Positions 52,538 to 62,318 of a stretch of DNA of 64,000 bases are shown here, piece by piece. The DNA comes from Buttiauxella ferragutiae (GTDB taxonomy: Bacteria; Pseudomonadota; Gammaproteobacteria; Enterobacterales; Enterobacteriaceae), in the NCBI RefSeq assembly GCF_001654915.1, contig NZ_LXEQ01000028.1; one strand, given 5' to 3'. The notes under the pieces are model-generated. The model was not told where the DNA came from and searched no databases. It saw nothing but the letters and a program-made list of their open reading frames with translations. The first letter of the stretch is position 1, and each line of letters starts with the position of its first letter. A program made the position numbers and the translations under genes.

Positions 52538-52726
52538 GGTATCTCTTCCTGAATGTTCCAAAGGATTAAGTGTCAGTAACAAGATTGTATCGGTGTAGTG
52601 GATTGTATCGGTAATTGTTATCACATCTGACAGATTTATTTTAGCGTACATGTGTTCGCTGGAATCGTTCTCAGCTATTCTGGTCGAGATGAATTTTCCA
52701 TCTATTGTTTCACCTGGAGTAGCCAA

Positions 52727-53380
52727 ATGGCTGACAAACCATTGATCACTAAAGGATATTCACTGGCGGAGGAAGTCGCCAACAGCATTAGCCACGGTAT
52801 CGGACTGGTTTTTGGGATTGTTGGGCTGGTTTTGTTACTGGTACAGGCGGTGGAATCCAACGCGAGTGTAACCGCAATAACCAGTTATAGCCTGTACGGC
52901 GGCAGCATGATCTTGCTGTTTCTCGCATCCACGTTGTATCACGCCATTCCCCATCAACGCGCCAAGCGCTGGCTCAAGAAATTTGACCACTGTGCTATTT
53001 ACTTATTGATAGCCGGGACTTACACGCCATTTTTACTTGTTGGGCTGGACTCGCCTTTGGCGCGTGGGCTGATGGTCGTTATTTGGGGGCTGGCACTCGC
53101 CGGCATTCTTTTTAAGCTGACCATCGCGCATCGATTTAAAGTCTTATCGTTAATGACCTATTTACTGATGGGCTGGTTATCGCTGGTGGTGATTTACCAG
53201 ATGGTGATTAAACTCGCTCCGGGCAGCGTAACGTTATTGGCTGCAGGCGGCGTGATTTACTCGTTAGGCGTCATTTTCTACGTCTGTAAACGTATTCCGT
53301 TCAACCACGCTATCTGGCATGGTTTTGTGCTGGGCGGCAGCGTTTGCCACTTCCTGGCGATCTATCTGTATATCCGTTAA
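52727..53380 (+). CDS. trhA: Haemolysin III-type membrane protein TrhA (YqfA)
   Basis: 217 residues, PAQR/hly-III family, with seven hydrophobic segments. The conserved motifs ANSISHGIG (about 18-26), STLYHAIPH (about 63-71) and the late FNHAIWHGFVLGGSVCHF carry the metal-binding His residues. E. coli YqfA was implicated in membrane lipid homeostasis. Close to K-12 over its length. Divergent from the RpiR regulator. Confidence 0.93.
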   Translation: MADKPLITKGYSLAEEVANSISHGIGLVFGIVGLVLLLVQAVESNASVTAITSYSLYGGSMILLFLASTLYHAIPHQRAKRWLKKFDHCAIYLLIAGTYTPFLLVGLDSPLARGLMVVIWGLALAGILFKLTIAHRFKVLSLMTYLLMGWLSLVVIYQMVIKLAPGSVTLLAAGGVIYSLGVIFYVCKRIPFNHAIWHGFVLGGSVCHFLAIYLYIR

Positions 53381-53404
53381 TCGTGGGTATGTATCAAACA
53401 AACA

Positions 53405-53529
53405 ATAACCTAAATAATTCAAGATGCAGGCAGGCGACCAGGCCGTAAGTCCCCAGGAGCATAGCTAACTATGTGACTGGGGCGCGCGGGTGCAGTCAAC
53501 GCACCTGCAACTTGAAGTATGACGGGTAT
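53405..53529. repeat. ERIC element after trhA
   Basis: 125 bp, ERIC in the reverse orientation (core CCCCAGGAGCATAGCTAACTA...GTGACTGGGG), ends ATAACC...GGGTAT. It ends two bases from the ygfZ stop codon, and so lies between two convergent genes. Confidence 0.88.
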
Positions 53530-53531
53530 TT

Positions 53532-54518
53532 TTATTCATCTTCTAACGAATAAGGCAGCCGCTCGATAACAAGGTGGCTGCCGTTATCATCACGCACTCG
53601 CAACACACTGTCGGCTTCTAAATCGTTGTTCATCACGACTTGTACTAACACGCGGCCATCATCCAGTTGGCTGGCGGCGAGTACGGTGCCGGTGCGGCGC
53701 CAGTTGTCACCCATTTTCAGTTCCAGATCTTCACCTGCTTCTGGTAAGCGGCTGGCTTTCCCGGCCAGGAACCACAGAGCACGTTTGTTAGCGCCACGAA
53801 ACTTCGCGCGAGCCACCATTTCCTGACCGGTATAACAACCTTTTTTGAAGCTGATACCGCCCAGAGCCTGAAGGTTGGTTGCCTGCGGAATAAACTGTGC
53901 GCTGTTAACCGGTTCAATAACCGGAATACCCGCTTCAATCTCTAAAGCCAGCCATTGTTGGCTGTCATTGCGTTGTGCTTCGCCCTGCAATTTATCGGCC
54001 AGTGCCTGCGCGGTGGCTTCATCGGTGACCAGCATAAAACGCTCGGCGGGCAGGTTAAACCATAGCAGTGTCGTCGCGCCTTCCTGAACCACTGGGTTTT
54101 CTGCGTCCGGCAAGGTTGTGAAAACATTGGCGAGTGCCGCACGAGCCTGGAACCCTGCAACGCCCAGAAGCACACTTTCATCATCAGGTGTGATGGTCAC
54201 TTTGGAAAACACAGCATACTTTTTGAGTTCGACAAGCTGCGCGTCACGCAGATTACGACGTTCAATCAGCGCATAACCTTCGCCACGATGGAACAGGCGC
54301 AGGTTGCTCCACATTTTCCCTTTCGCGTCACAATGCGCGCAAAGCGTGTGCTGGTTTGCTGCCAGTTGTGCAACATCAGTGGTGACCTGACCTTGCAGGT
54401 AGGTTTCTGCGTCGTTACCCGTCACGCTTGCCAGTGCCCAATCATCAAGCGTCATGAGTGTTAGCGGCAGGCGGGCTGCAGCCGTTGGCTGACGTGGAGG
54501 AAATGGAGTGAAAGCCAT
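53532..54518 (-). CDS. ygfZ: Folate-binding iron-sulfur cluster protein YgfZ
   Basis: 328 residues (E. coli 326). Tetrahydrofolate-dependent factor for repair or assembly of certain iron-sulfur clusters, including that of MiaB. The signature KGCYTGQE (about 226-233) with its essential cysteine is intact. The ATG giving MAFTPFPPRQP is conserved; the frame stays open upstream to 54650 but without conservation. Divergent from sdhE. Confidence 0.95.
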   Translation of the reverse strand: MAFTPFPPRQPTAAARLPLTLMTLDDWALASVTGNDAETYLQGQVTTDVAQLAANQHTLCAHCDAKGKMWSNLRLFHRGEGYALIERRNLRDAQLVELKKYAVFSKVTITPDDESVLLGVAGFQARAALANVFTTLPDAENPVVQEGATTLLWFNLPAERFMLVTDEATAQALADKLQGEAQRNDSQQWLALEIEAGIPVIEPVNSAQFIPQATNLQALGGISFKKGCYTGQEMVARAKFRGANKRALWFLAGKASRLPEAGEDLELKMGDNWRRTGTVLAASQLDDGRVLVQVVMNNDLEADSVLRVRDDNGSHLVIERLPYSLEDE

Positions 54519-54765
54519 AATGATGTCCCTGGGTTTTGAGCATATGAATTGGCTCAATGGTAAAAGAGCCATTTGCCAATGCAAGCAGTTTGATAAGGTG
54601 AATTGTGCACTTACGGGATTTCTCGCAAGGTTAATGCAACTGCAACGCACAATAAAAATTTCTCACGATAAAGCGCGCAAACGGTAACATTCAGTTAATA
54701 CGTGCCATGAAAACACGTTACACTAAGATTTGTACCTTCTTTGTCAGAGAACCAGGAAAGAGCAC

Positions 54766-55032
54766 ATGGATATCAATAACAAAGCCCGAATTCATTGGGC
54801 GTGCCGCCGGGGAATGCGTGAGCTTGATATTTCGATTATGCCATTCTTCGAATATGAATATGACTCGTTAAGCACTGAGGATAAGCAATTATTTGTCCGT
54901 TTGCTGGAAAGTGATGATCCTGACCTGTTTAACTGGTTAATGAATCATGGCAAACCAGCAGATACAGAGCTGCAACGGATGGTGACACTGATTCAGACAC
55001 GGAATAAAGAACGTGGTCCTGTGGCAATCTGA
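54766..55032 (+). CDS. sdhE: FAD assembly factor SdhE
   Basis: Promotes covalent FAD attachment to succinate dehydrogenase and fumarate reductase flavoproteins. 88 residues as in E. coli, with the RGxxE motif (RGMRE, about 16-20). AGGAAAG ribosome binding site. It overlaps cptA by 20 bases. Confidence 0.96.
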   Translation: MDINNKARIHWACRRGMRELDISIMPFFEYEYDSLSTEDKQLFVRLLESDDPDLFNWLMNHGKPADTELQRMVTLIQTRNKERGPVAI

Positions 55033-55435
55033 TCTTCGGGTCTCGTGGCGTGCACAATGGCTGTCCCTTTTGGTTCACGGTTTAGTGGCACTCTTTGTGC
55101 TGCTGATGCCGTGGCCGATGAGCTACACGCTAATTTGGATGCTGTTGCTTTCGCTGGTGGTATTTGACAGCGTTCGTAGCCAGCGCCGGATTCATGCTTG
55201 CCAGGGCGAAATGAAACTCCTGACCGACTACCACCTGCGGTGGCAAAACCAGGAGTGGGAAATGGTTGGTGCGCCATGGGTATTACGCAGCGGCATGATG
55301 CTGCGTTTACGCCGCGTGGGGCGCAAGCGCAGTCAACACTTATGGTTATCAGCCGACAGTATGGATACTGGCGAGTGGCGTGATTTACGCCGCCTGATGC
55401 TGCAACAACAGGCAAGCGGGAATGGGGAAGTTTGA
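55013..55435 (+). CDS. cptA: Inner-membrane protein CptA (YgfX)
   Basis: 140 residues. Two hydrophobic segments (about 16-34 and 38-50) then a soluble part. GTG start inside the end of sdhE gives the K-12 N-terminus VLWQSDLRVSWRAQWLSLL. E. coli YgfX is reported as partner (toxin-like) of SdhE affecting cell shape; its role in the FAD pathway is debated. Confidence 0.9.
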   Translation: MVLWQSDLRVSWRAQWLSLLVHGLVALFVLLMPWPMSYTLIWMLLLSLVVFDSVRSQRRIHACQGEMKLLTDYHLRWQNQEWEMVGAPWVLRSGMMLRLRRVGRKRSQHLWLSADSMDTGEWRDLRRLMLQQQASGNGEV

Positions 55436-55442
55436 GTCGCTG

Positions 55443-55964
55443 TCAGGCAAACTTCTCGGCCATTTCAGCGAGAATTTGCTCACACCAGTTTTGGATTCGC
55501 TCTTCGCTTAAATCGTACTGATTGGTTTCATCAAGTGCCAGGCCAACAAACAATTGCCCATCGGCAATGACAGGTTTCGGGCTAGTAAATTCATAACCTT
55601 CAGTTGGCCAGTAACCAATAAACTGCGCACCCCGTGGGGCGAGTTTATCGTGCAGCATACCGAGCGCATCAAGGAACCATTCGCCATAGCCGAGCTGGTC
55701 GCCCATGCCATAAAGCGCTACCGGCTTACCTTCGAGATTCAGATTATCCAGTTGATCCCAAATGGCCTCCCAGTCTTCCTGTAATTCACCGAAATCCCAG
55801 GTCGGGATGCCGAGAATCAACACATCGTACTGTTCCATCATGGCTGGAGCATCATCTTTAAGATTGTGTAGTGTCACCAGTTCCGGGCCAATGATGTCAC
55901 GAATTTTTTCGGCAGCCATTTCGGTGTAACAAGTGCTGGAGCCATAAAAAAGACCAATGTTCAT
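55443..55964 (-). CDS. fldB: Flavodoxin 2
   Basis: 173 residues, as E. coli FldB. FMN phosphate loop GSSTCYTEM (8-16), isoalloxazine loops PTWDFGE (about 56-62) and GDQLGYGEW (about 89-97). Small redox carrier; FldB cannot replace FldA and is SoxRS-inducible in E. coli. Preferred ATG 55964; upstream frame unconserved. Divergent from xerD. Confidence 0.95.
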   Translation of the reverse strand: MNIGLFYGSSTCYTEMAAEKIRDIIGPELVTLHNLKDDAPAMMEQYDVLILGIPTWDFGELQEDWEAIWDQLDNLNLEGKPVALYGMGDQLGYGEWFLDALGMLHDKLAPRGAQFIGYWPTEGYEFTSPKPVIADGQLFVGLALDETNQYDLSEERIQNWCEQILAEMAEKFA

Positions 55965-56077
55965 CGCATTAACAACTCTTTTAAAAACGTGCAGGATGGC
56001 AAGTGTACCAGATCCCATTGTGCATCAGGCATAATGGACACAATTCGCCAAAGGTGAGGCAAGTAAGTGAGGCTGTA

Positions 56078-56974
56078 GTGGAACAAGATCAGGCCCGAAT
56101 AGAACAATTTCTTGATGCGCTCTGGCTTGAAAGGAATCTGGCACAGAACACGTTGGACTCCTATCGCCGGGATCTTAAAATGGTAGCGGAGTGGCTGGAA
56201 CGCCACGATCTTGATTTGTTGAAGGTGCAAACCGGCGATTTACAGTCGCTGTTTGCTGAACGTCTTGAAGGCGGCTATAAAGCAACAAGTTCGGCGCGAA
56301 TGCTGAGTGCGATTCGTCGATTATTTCAGTATTTATACCGTGAAAAATTGCGTGATGACGACCCAAGTGTGATGCTTTCATCACCAAAATTGCCACAGCG
56401 TTTGCCAAAAGATCTCAGCGAAGCGCAGGTCGATCGTTTGTTGCAAGCACCTTGCATTGACCAACCTATCGAGTTGCGTGATAAAGCGATGCTCGAATTA
56501 TTGTATGCTACTGGCCTGCGCGTATCGGAATTAGTGGGGCTGACCATGAGTGATGTCAGCTTGCGTCAGGGAGTTGTGCGAGTCATCGGTAAAGGCAATA
56601 AAGAACGCCTGGTGCCGATGGGTGAAGAGGCTGTTTATTGGCTGGAAAACTACCTGGAACATGGGCGACCATGGTTGCTCAATGGCGTGTCGATTGATGT
56701 GGTCTTCCCCAGCAATCGCGCGCAACAAATGACGCGTCAGACATTCTGGCACCGCATCAAACATTACGCAGTGCAGGCGGGTATCGATAGCGAAAAGTTA
56801 TCACCCCATGTCCTTCGGCACGCATTTGCCACGCATTTACTGAATCATGGTGCGGACCTGCGAGTCGTACAGATGCTGCTTGGACATAGCGATTTGTCCA
56901 CCACCCAAATTTATACGCATGTCGCGACGGAACGTTTACGTCAGCTGCATCAACAACACCACCCACGAGCGTGA
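56078..56974 (+). CDS. xerD: Site-specific tyrosine recombinase XerD
   Basis: Acts with XerC at dif to resolve chromosome dimers, controlled by FtsK. 298 residues from a GTG start, identical in length to E. coli. Active-site residues are at the K-12 positions: Arg148 in GLRVSEL, Lys172, His244 and Arg247 in HVLRHAF, His270 in LGHSDLS and Tyr279 in TQIYTH. The ribosome binding site GTGAGG supports the GTG. Start of xerD-dsbC-recJ. Confidence 0.97.
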   Translation: MEQDQARIEQFLDALWLERNLAQNTLDSYRRDLKMVAEWLERHDLDLLKVQTGDLQSLFAERLEGGYKATSSARMLSAIRRLFQYLYREKLRDDDPSVMLSSPKLPQRLPKDLSEAQVDRLLQAPCIDQPIELRDKAMLELLYATGLRVSELVGLTMSDVSLRQGVVRVIGKGNKERLVPMGEEAVYWLENYLEHGRPWLLNGVSIDVVFPSNRAQQMTRQTFWHRIKHYAVQAGIDSEKLSPHVLRHAFATHLLNHGADLRVVQMLLGHSDLSTTQIYTHVATERLRQLHQQHHPRA

Positions 56975-56998
56975 GTGGTAGAAGATAAAGGAATCATC

Positions 56999-57715
56999 AT
57001 GAAAAAGAGTTTATGGCTGCTCCCATTATTAGCGGCCTCTTTGTCCGGTTTTGTTCATGCAGACGATGCTGCAATCAAGCAATCACTGGCTAAGTTAGGC
57101 GTGCAAAATGCTGATATTCAGTCAGCACCTGTAGCGGGCATGAAAACGGTATTAACCGATAGCGGTGTTTTGTATGTCACTGAAGATGGAAAACACGTTA
57201 TCCAGGGGCCACTGTACGATGTCAGCGGTGCGCAACCGGTGAACGTCACCAACAAATTGCTGGTGGGCAAACTGAACGCGCTCGAAAAAGAGATGATCGT
57301 TTACAAAGCGCCGCAAGAGAAACACGTCATCACGGTATTTACCGATATCACCTGTGGCTATTGCCACAAGCTGCACGAAGAAATGAAAGACTATAACGCA
57401 CTGGGGATCACCGTGCGTTACCTGGCCTTCCCGCGCCAGGGTCTGCAAAGCCAGACTGAAAACGACATGAAAGCCATCTGGTGTGCAAAAGACCGCAACA
57501 AAGCGTTCGATACAGCCATGAAAGGTGATGCCGTCGCTGGGGCAACTTGTGACATGAATATCGCCAATCATTACAACCTCGGCGTACAGTTCGGTATTCA
57601 GGGAACCCCTGCGATTGTTTTGAGCAACGGTACCGTGATCCCAGGTTATCAGGGGCCGAAAGAGATGAAACAAATGTTGGATGCGCACCAACAACTTACC
57701 AATATAGGCGGGTAG
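56999..57715 (+). CDS. dsbC: Periplasmic disulfide isomerase DsbC
   Basis: 238 residues, with a signal peptide (about 1-20, cleavage after HA). N-terminal dimerisation domain, then thioredoxin fold with the CGYC active site and GIQGTP cis-proline loop. Corrects wrong disulfides; reduced by DsbD. AAAGGA ribosome binding site; an upstream in-frame start (56975) would extend the signal. 24 bases after xerD, seven before recJ. Confidence 0.96.
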   Translation: MKKSLWLLPLLAASLSGFVHADDAAIKQSLAKLGVQNADIQSAPVAGMKTVLTDSGVLYVTEDGKHVIQGPLYDVSGAQPVNVTNKLLVGKLNALEKEMIVYKAPQEKHVITVFTDITCGYCHKLHEEMKDYNALGITVRYLAFPRQGLQSQTENDMKAIWCAKDRNKAFDTAMKGDAVAGATCDMNIANHYNLGVQFGIQGTPAIVLSNGTVIPGYQGPKEMKQMLDAHQQLTNIGG

Positions 57716-57722
57716 TTAACGG

Positions 57723-59456
57723 GTGAAACAGCAAACACAACTTCGCCGTCGTACGGTCGATGAGTCAGTGGTGTTACCCCAGCAACTGCATCCACTTTTA
57801 AAGCGCCTTTATGCCAGTAGAGGCGTAAGCGGCGAGCAAGACCTGGAACGTAGCGTGAAAGGGATGCTGCCGTGGCAGCAACTTAATGGCATGGATAAAG
57901 CCGTTCAGATACTGCACGACGCTTTCCGTGAAGGCTTGCGCATTATCGTCGTCGGTGACTTTGATGCCGATGGCGCAACCAGCACCGCTTTGAGCGTGCT
58001 GGGGCTGCGTAGCCTTGGCTGCCAAAATGTTAGTTACCTGGTTCCCAACCGCTTTGAAGATGGTTACGGCTTGAGTCCAGAAGTGGTGGATCAGGCGCAT
58101 GCGCGTGGCGCACAACTGATTCTGACCGTCGATAACGGCATCTCTTCGCATAGTGGTGTTGAGCGTGCTCATACTCTGGGTATTCCGGTGGTGGTCACCG
58201 ACCACCATTTGCCTGGGCCGGAGCTTCCTGCGGCTGAAGCCATCATCAACCCGAATCTGGTTGATTGCGAGTTTCCGTCAAAATCCCTCGCCGGTGTGGG
58301 CGTTGCCTTTTATCTGATGCTGGCGCTGCGTGCGCATTTACGCGATTGCGGCTGGTTTGAACAACAAGGCCTGGTGATTCCCAACATAGCAGAACTGCTG
58401 GATCTGGTAGCGCTAGGTACCGTGGCAGACGTTGTGCCGCTTGATACCAATAACCGTATTCTGACCTGGCAGGGGCTGAGCCGTATTCGTGCTGGCAAAT
58501 GCCGCCCAGGCATTAAAGCTCTGCTGGAAGTGGCTAACCGCGAGCCGCAAAAGCTGGCGGCTAGTGATTTGGGCTTTGCCCTTGGGCCACGCCTGAATGC
58601 CGCTGGTCGTCTGGACGATATGTCCGTCGGTGTGGCGTTATTGCTTAGTGAAAACATTGGCGAAGCCCGCATGCTGGCTAATGAACTGGACGCGTTAAAC
58701 CAGACGCGTAAAGAGATTGAGCAGGGCATGCAGGTTGAAGCGCTGACGCTCTGCCAACAGCTTGAACACAGCCATGATGAGTTACCGTATGGCCTGGCGA
58801 TGTACCATCCCGAATGGCATCAGGGTGTTGTCGGTATTCTCGCCTCGCGCATTAAGGAACGGTTTAACCGCCCGGTTATCGCGTTTGCGCCCGCAGGCGA
58901 CGGCACTTTGAAAGGCTCAGGCCGTTCGGTGCAAGGTCTGCATATGCGCGATGCCCTTGAGCGGCTTGATACCTTGTATCCTGGCATGATGCTGAAATTT
59001 GGCGGTCACGCGATGGCGGCTGGGTTATCTCTTGAAGAAGCGAAATTCGAAGAATTCCGTCAACGCTTTGGCGATTTGGTTGGGGAATGGCTTGATCCTG
59101 CGTTGTTGCAAGGCGTGGTTTGGTCAGACGGAGCAATCAGCGCGCAAGAAATGACGCTCGAAACCGCCGAGATGCTACGCGATGCCGGGCCGTGGGGGCA
59201 GATGTTCCCGGAACCTTTGTTTGACGGTAAATTCCGTCTATTACAGCAACGGCTGGTGGGCGATCGCCATCTTAAAGTGATGGTTGAACCGGTCGGCGGT
59301 GGGCCATTAATCGACGGCATCGCCTTTAACGTTGATACCGCGTGCTGGCCGGATAACGGCGTGCGCGAAGTTGAGCTGGCCTTTAAGCTCGACGTAAACG
59401 AGTTTCGCGGAAATCGCAGTGTCCAGTTATTAATCGACCATATTTGGCCAATCTAG
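57723..59456 (+). CDS. recJ: Single-stranded-DNA exonuclease RecJ
   Basis: 5' to 3' single-strand exonuclease for recombination and mismatch repair. 577 residues as in E. coli, GTG start. DHH-family motifs: VGDFDADGATST (about 78-89), DNGIS, DHHLPGPE (about 160-167) and the C-terminal GGHAMAAG (about 428-435). Confidence 0.97.
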   Translation: MKQQTQLRRRTVDESVVLPQQLHPLLKRLYASRGVSGEQDLERSVKGMLPWQQLNGMDKAVQILHDAFREGLRIIVVGDFDADGATSTALSVLGLRSLGCQNVSYLVPNRFEDGYGLSPEVVDQAHARGAQLILTVDNGISSHSGVERAHTLGIPVVVTDHHLPGPELPAAEAIINPNLVDCEFPSKSLAGVGVAFYLMLALRAHLRDCGWFEQQGLVIPNIAELLDLVALGTVADVVPLDTNNRILTWQGLSRIRAGKCRPGIKALLEVANREPQKLAASDLGFALGPRLNAAGRLDDMSVGVALLLSENIGEARMLANELDALNQTRKEIEQGMQVEALTLCQQLEHSHDELPYGLAMYHPEWHQGVVGILASRIKERFNRPVIAFAPAGDGTLKGSGRSVQGLHMRDALERLDTLYPGMMLKFGGHAMAAGLSLEEAKFEEFRQRFGDLVGEWLDPALLQGVVWSDGAISAQEMTLETAEMLRDAGPWGQMFPEPLFDGKFRLLQQRLVGDRHLKVMVEPVGGGPLIDGIAFNVDTACWPDNGVREVELAFKLDVNEFRGNRSVQLLIDHIWPI

Positions 59457-59565
59457 CCTGCTGACCTGGCTATAAGCGACTATAAAAAGCACCGTAAATC
59501 CGGTAAACTTTCCGGTCTACGACCGCATTTTCGTCTTCTGTCATCAACATAAGATAATACAGACC

Positions 59566-60664
59566 ATGTTTGAAATTAACCCGGTAAAAAACCGCATCCA
59601 GGACCTCACAGAGCGCAGCGACGTTCTTAGGGGGTATCTTTGACTACGATGCCAAGAAAGAGCGCCTGGAAGAAGTAAACGCAGAGCTGGAACAGCCTGA
59701 TGTGTGGAACGAACCTGAACGTGCACAAGCGTTAGGTAAAGAGCGTTCTGCGCTGGAAGCCATTGTCGATACCTTAGATCAAATGACTCAGGGTCTGGAA
59801 GATGTTAACGGCCTGCTGGAATTGGCTATCGAAGCCGACGACGAAGATACCTTCAATGAAACCATTGTTGAAATAGACCAGCTCGAAGCCAAACTGGCAC
59901 AGCTAGAATTCCGTCGTATGTTCTCCGGCGAGTACGACAGTGCTGATTGCTATATCGACATTCAGGCAGGTTCTGGTGGCACCGAAGCGCAAGACTGGGC
60001 CAGCATGTTGATGCGAATGTATCTGCGTTGGGCAGAAGCGCGTGGCTTCAAAACTGAAATCATTGAAGAATCCGAAGGTGAAGTTGCTGGGATTAAATCG
60101 GTGACCATTCGCATTCAGGGTGAATATGCCTTTGGCTGGTTGCGTACCGAAACTGGCGTGCATCGCCTGGTGCGTAAAAGCCCGTTCGATTCCGGTGGCC
60201 GTCGCCATACCTCCTTTAGTTCCGCTTTCGTGTATCCAGAAGTGGATGACGATATTGATATCGAAATCAATCCAGCGGATCTGCGTATCGACGTTTACCG
60301 TGCATCGGGAGCCGGTGGTCAGCACGTTAACCGTACAGAATCTGCGGTGCGTATTACCCACCTTCCGACCAACACCGTAACCCAGTGCCAGAACGACCGT
60401 TCGCAGCATAAGAACAAAGATCAGGCAATGAAGCAGATGAAGGCGAAGTTATACGAGCTGGAAATGCAGAAAAAGAATGCTGAGAAGCAGTCGCTGGAAG
60501 ATAACAAATCGGATATCGGCTGGGGCAGCCAGATTCGTTCTTACGTACTGGACGACTCCCGTATCAAAGACTTGCGTACCGGTGTAGAAACCCGTAACAC
60601 GCAGGCGGTACTGGATGGCGATCTGGACAAATTTATCGAAGCAAGTTTGAAAGCAGGGTTATGA
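59566..60664 (+). CDS. prfB: Peptide chain release factor 2 (programmed frameshift)
   Basis: Release factor for UGA and UAA stop codons. Translation starts at ATG 59566 and meets UGA at 59641; ribosomes shift +1 at CTT to continue to 60664, giving 365 residues, as in E. coli. Low RF2 levels favour the shift, an autoregulatory loop. The GGQ motif (SGAGGQHVNRTES, about 246-258) and the SPF tripeptide in VRKSPFDSGG (about 202-211) identify RF2. Followed by lysS after nine bases, as usual. Confidence 0.98.
59629..59643 (+). promoter_or_regulatory. prfB +1 programmed frameshift site
   Basis: AGGGGG (59629-59634, internal Shine-Dalgarno) lies three bases before the slippery CTT (59638-59640) and the in-frame TGA (59641-59643), followed by C. 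This is the canonical RF2 site, AGGGGGTATCTTTGAC. Confidence 0.97.
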
Positions 60665-60673
60665 GGAACCAAC

Positions 60674-62188
60674 ATGTCTGAACAACAAGTACAGGGTACC
60701 GAAGCGGTCGATTTAAATAATGAACTGAAAGCCCGCCGCGAGAAGCTGGCTGGCCTGCGTGAGCAGGGCATTGCTTTCCCAAATGACTTCCGTCGCAATC
60801 ATACCTCAGACCAATTGCACGCAGAATTCGGCGCTAAAGAAAACGAAGAGCTGGAAGACCTGGGCATCGAAGTGTCCGTTGCTGGCCGTATGATGACTCG
60901 CCGTATCATGGGTAAAGCTTCCTTCGTCACTTTGCAGGACGTCGGTGGCCGCATCCAGCTTTACGTTGCGCGTGACGATCTGCCAGAAGGCGTTTACAAC
61001 GAGCAGTTCAAAAAATGGGACCTCGGTGACATCCTCGGCGCTCGTGGCAAACTGTTCAAAACCAAAACCGGTGAGCTCTCAATTCACTGTACTGAGCTGC
61101 GTTTGCTGACCAAAGCATTGCGTCCGCTGCCAGATAAGTTCCACGGTTTGCAGGATCAAGAAGCGCGTTATCGTCAGCGTTATTTGGATTTGATCTCCAA
61201 CGATGAATCCCGCAAGACCTTTAAAATTCGTTCTCAGATCATGGCTGGCGTCCGTAACTTCATGGTTAACCGTGGCTTTATGGAAGTTGAAACGCCAATG
61301 ATGCAGGTCATCCCTGGCGGGGCTTCTGCGCGTCCGTTCATCACTCATCACAATGCGCTGGACATCGACATGTACCTGCGTATTGCACCGGAGCTGTACC
61401 TGAAACGTCTGGTTGTCGGTGGCTTCGAGCGCGTATTCGAAATCAACCGTAACTTCCGTAACGAAGGTATTTCCCCGCGTCATAACCCAGAGTTCACCAT
61501 GATGGAACTCTATATGGCGTATGCGGATTACAAAGATTTGATCGAACTGACTGAATCTCTGTTCCGTACACTGGCGCATGAAGTGCTGGGTACTGCACAG
61601 GTGAAGTATGGCGAAGAGCTGTTTGACTTCGACCAGCCGTTCGCAAAACTGACTATGCGCGAAGCTATCAAAAAATACCGTCCGGAAACCGATATTGCGG
61701 ATCTGGACGATATGGCTAAAGCACTGGAAATCGCCGCTTCCATTGGCATTAAAGTCGAGAAGAGCTGGGGTCTGGGCCGCGTAGTGACTGAGATCTTTGA
61801 AGAAGTGGCAGAAAGCCATCTGATTCAGCCGACCTTTATCACTGAATACCCGGCAGAAGTTTCTCCGCTGGCGCGTCGTAACGACGAGAACCCAGAAATC
61901 ACCGACCGCTTCGAGTTCTTCATCGGCGGCCGTGAAATCGGTAATGGCTTCTCTGAGCTCAATGATGCAGAAGACCAGGCTCAGCGCTTTGCAGACCAGG
62001 TTTCTGCAAAAGACGCAGGCGACGACGAAGCGATGTTCTTCGACGAAGACTACGTGACGGCTCTGGAGCACGGCTTGCCACCAACGGCGGGTCTGGGCAT
62101 CGGTATCGACCGTATGGTTATGCTGTTCACCAACAGCCACACCATCCGCGACGTTATCCTGTTCCCGGCTCTGCGTCCGGTTAAGTAA
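60674..62188 (+). CDS. lysS: Lysyl-tRNA synthetase, constitutive
   Basis: Class II aminoacyl-tRNA synthetase charging tRNA-Lys. 504 residues (E. coli LysS 505, LysU 505). OB-fold anticodon domain (about 65-180), motif 2 FRNEGISPRHNPEFTMMEL (about 262-280), motif 3 GLGIGIDRMVM (about 474-484). Its position after prfB favours LysS over LysU. Confidence 0.97.
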   Translation: MSEQQVQGTEAVDLNNELKARREKLAGLREQGIAFPNDFRRNHTSDQLHAEFGAKENEELEDLGIEVSVAGRMMTRRIMGKASFVTLQDVGGRIQLYVARDDLPEGVYNEQFKKWDLGDILGARGKLFKTKTGELSIHCTELRLLTKALRPLPDKFHGLQDQEARYRQRYLDLISNDESRKTFKIRSQIMAGVRNFMVNRGFMEVETPMMQVIPGGASARPFITHHNALDIDMYLRIAPELYLKRLVVGGFERVFEINRNFRNEGISPRHNPEFTMMELYMAYADYKDLIELTESLFRTLAHEVLGTAQVKYGEELFDFDQPFAKLTMREAIKKYRPETDIADLDDMAKALEIAASIGIKVEKSWGLGRVVTEIFEEVAESHLIQPTFITEYPAEVSPLARRNDENPEITDRFEFFIGGREIGNGFSELNDAEDQAQRFADQVSAKDAGDDEAMFFDEDYVTALEHGLPPTAGLGIGIDRMVMLFTNSHTIRDVILFPALRPVK

Positions 62189-62222
62189 GTCGTTCAAGGG
62201 AGATGACCAGACTATGGTCGTC

Positions 62223-62259
62223 TCCCTCGCCCCTTTGGGGAGAGGGCCGGGGTGAGGGG
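62223..62259. repeat. CCCTCACCC-type palindromic repeat after lysS
   Basis: TCCCTCGCCCCTTTGGGGAGAG...GGGTGAGGGG, the same family as at 40538 and 43537. It can fold and may end the lysS transcript. Confidence 0.8.
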
Positions 62260-62318
62260 ATAAAAATACGCCACTCTCAGGCACTTTTTTGTTTTGCTAT
62301 GATTTTAAGAGGATTAGT

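Noticed and set aside
56078..56974. XerD as a mobile-element integrase
   Set aside because: Its length, active-site residues and xerD-dsbC-recJ context identify the housekeeping recombinase.
59641..59643. Apparent frameshift mutation in prfB
   Set aside because: It is the conserved programmed +1 frameshift of RF2 (AGGGGG, CTT, TGA, C), not damage.
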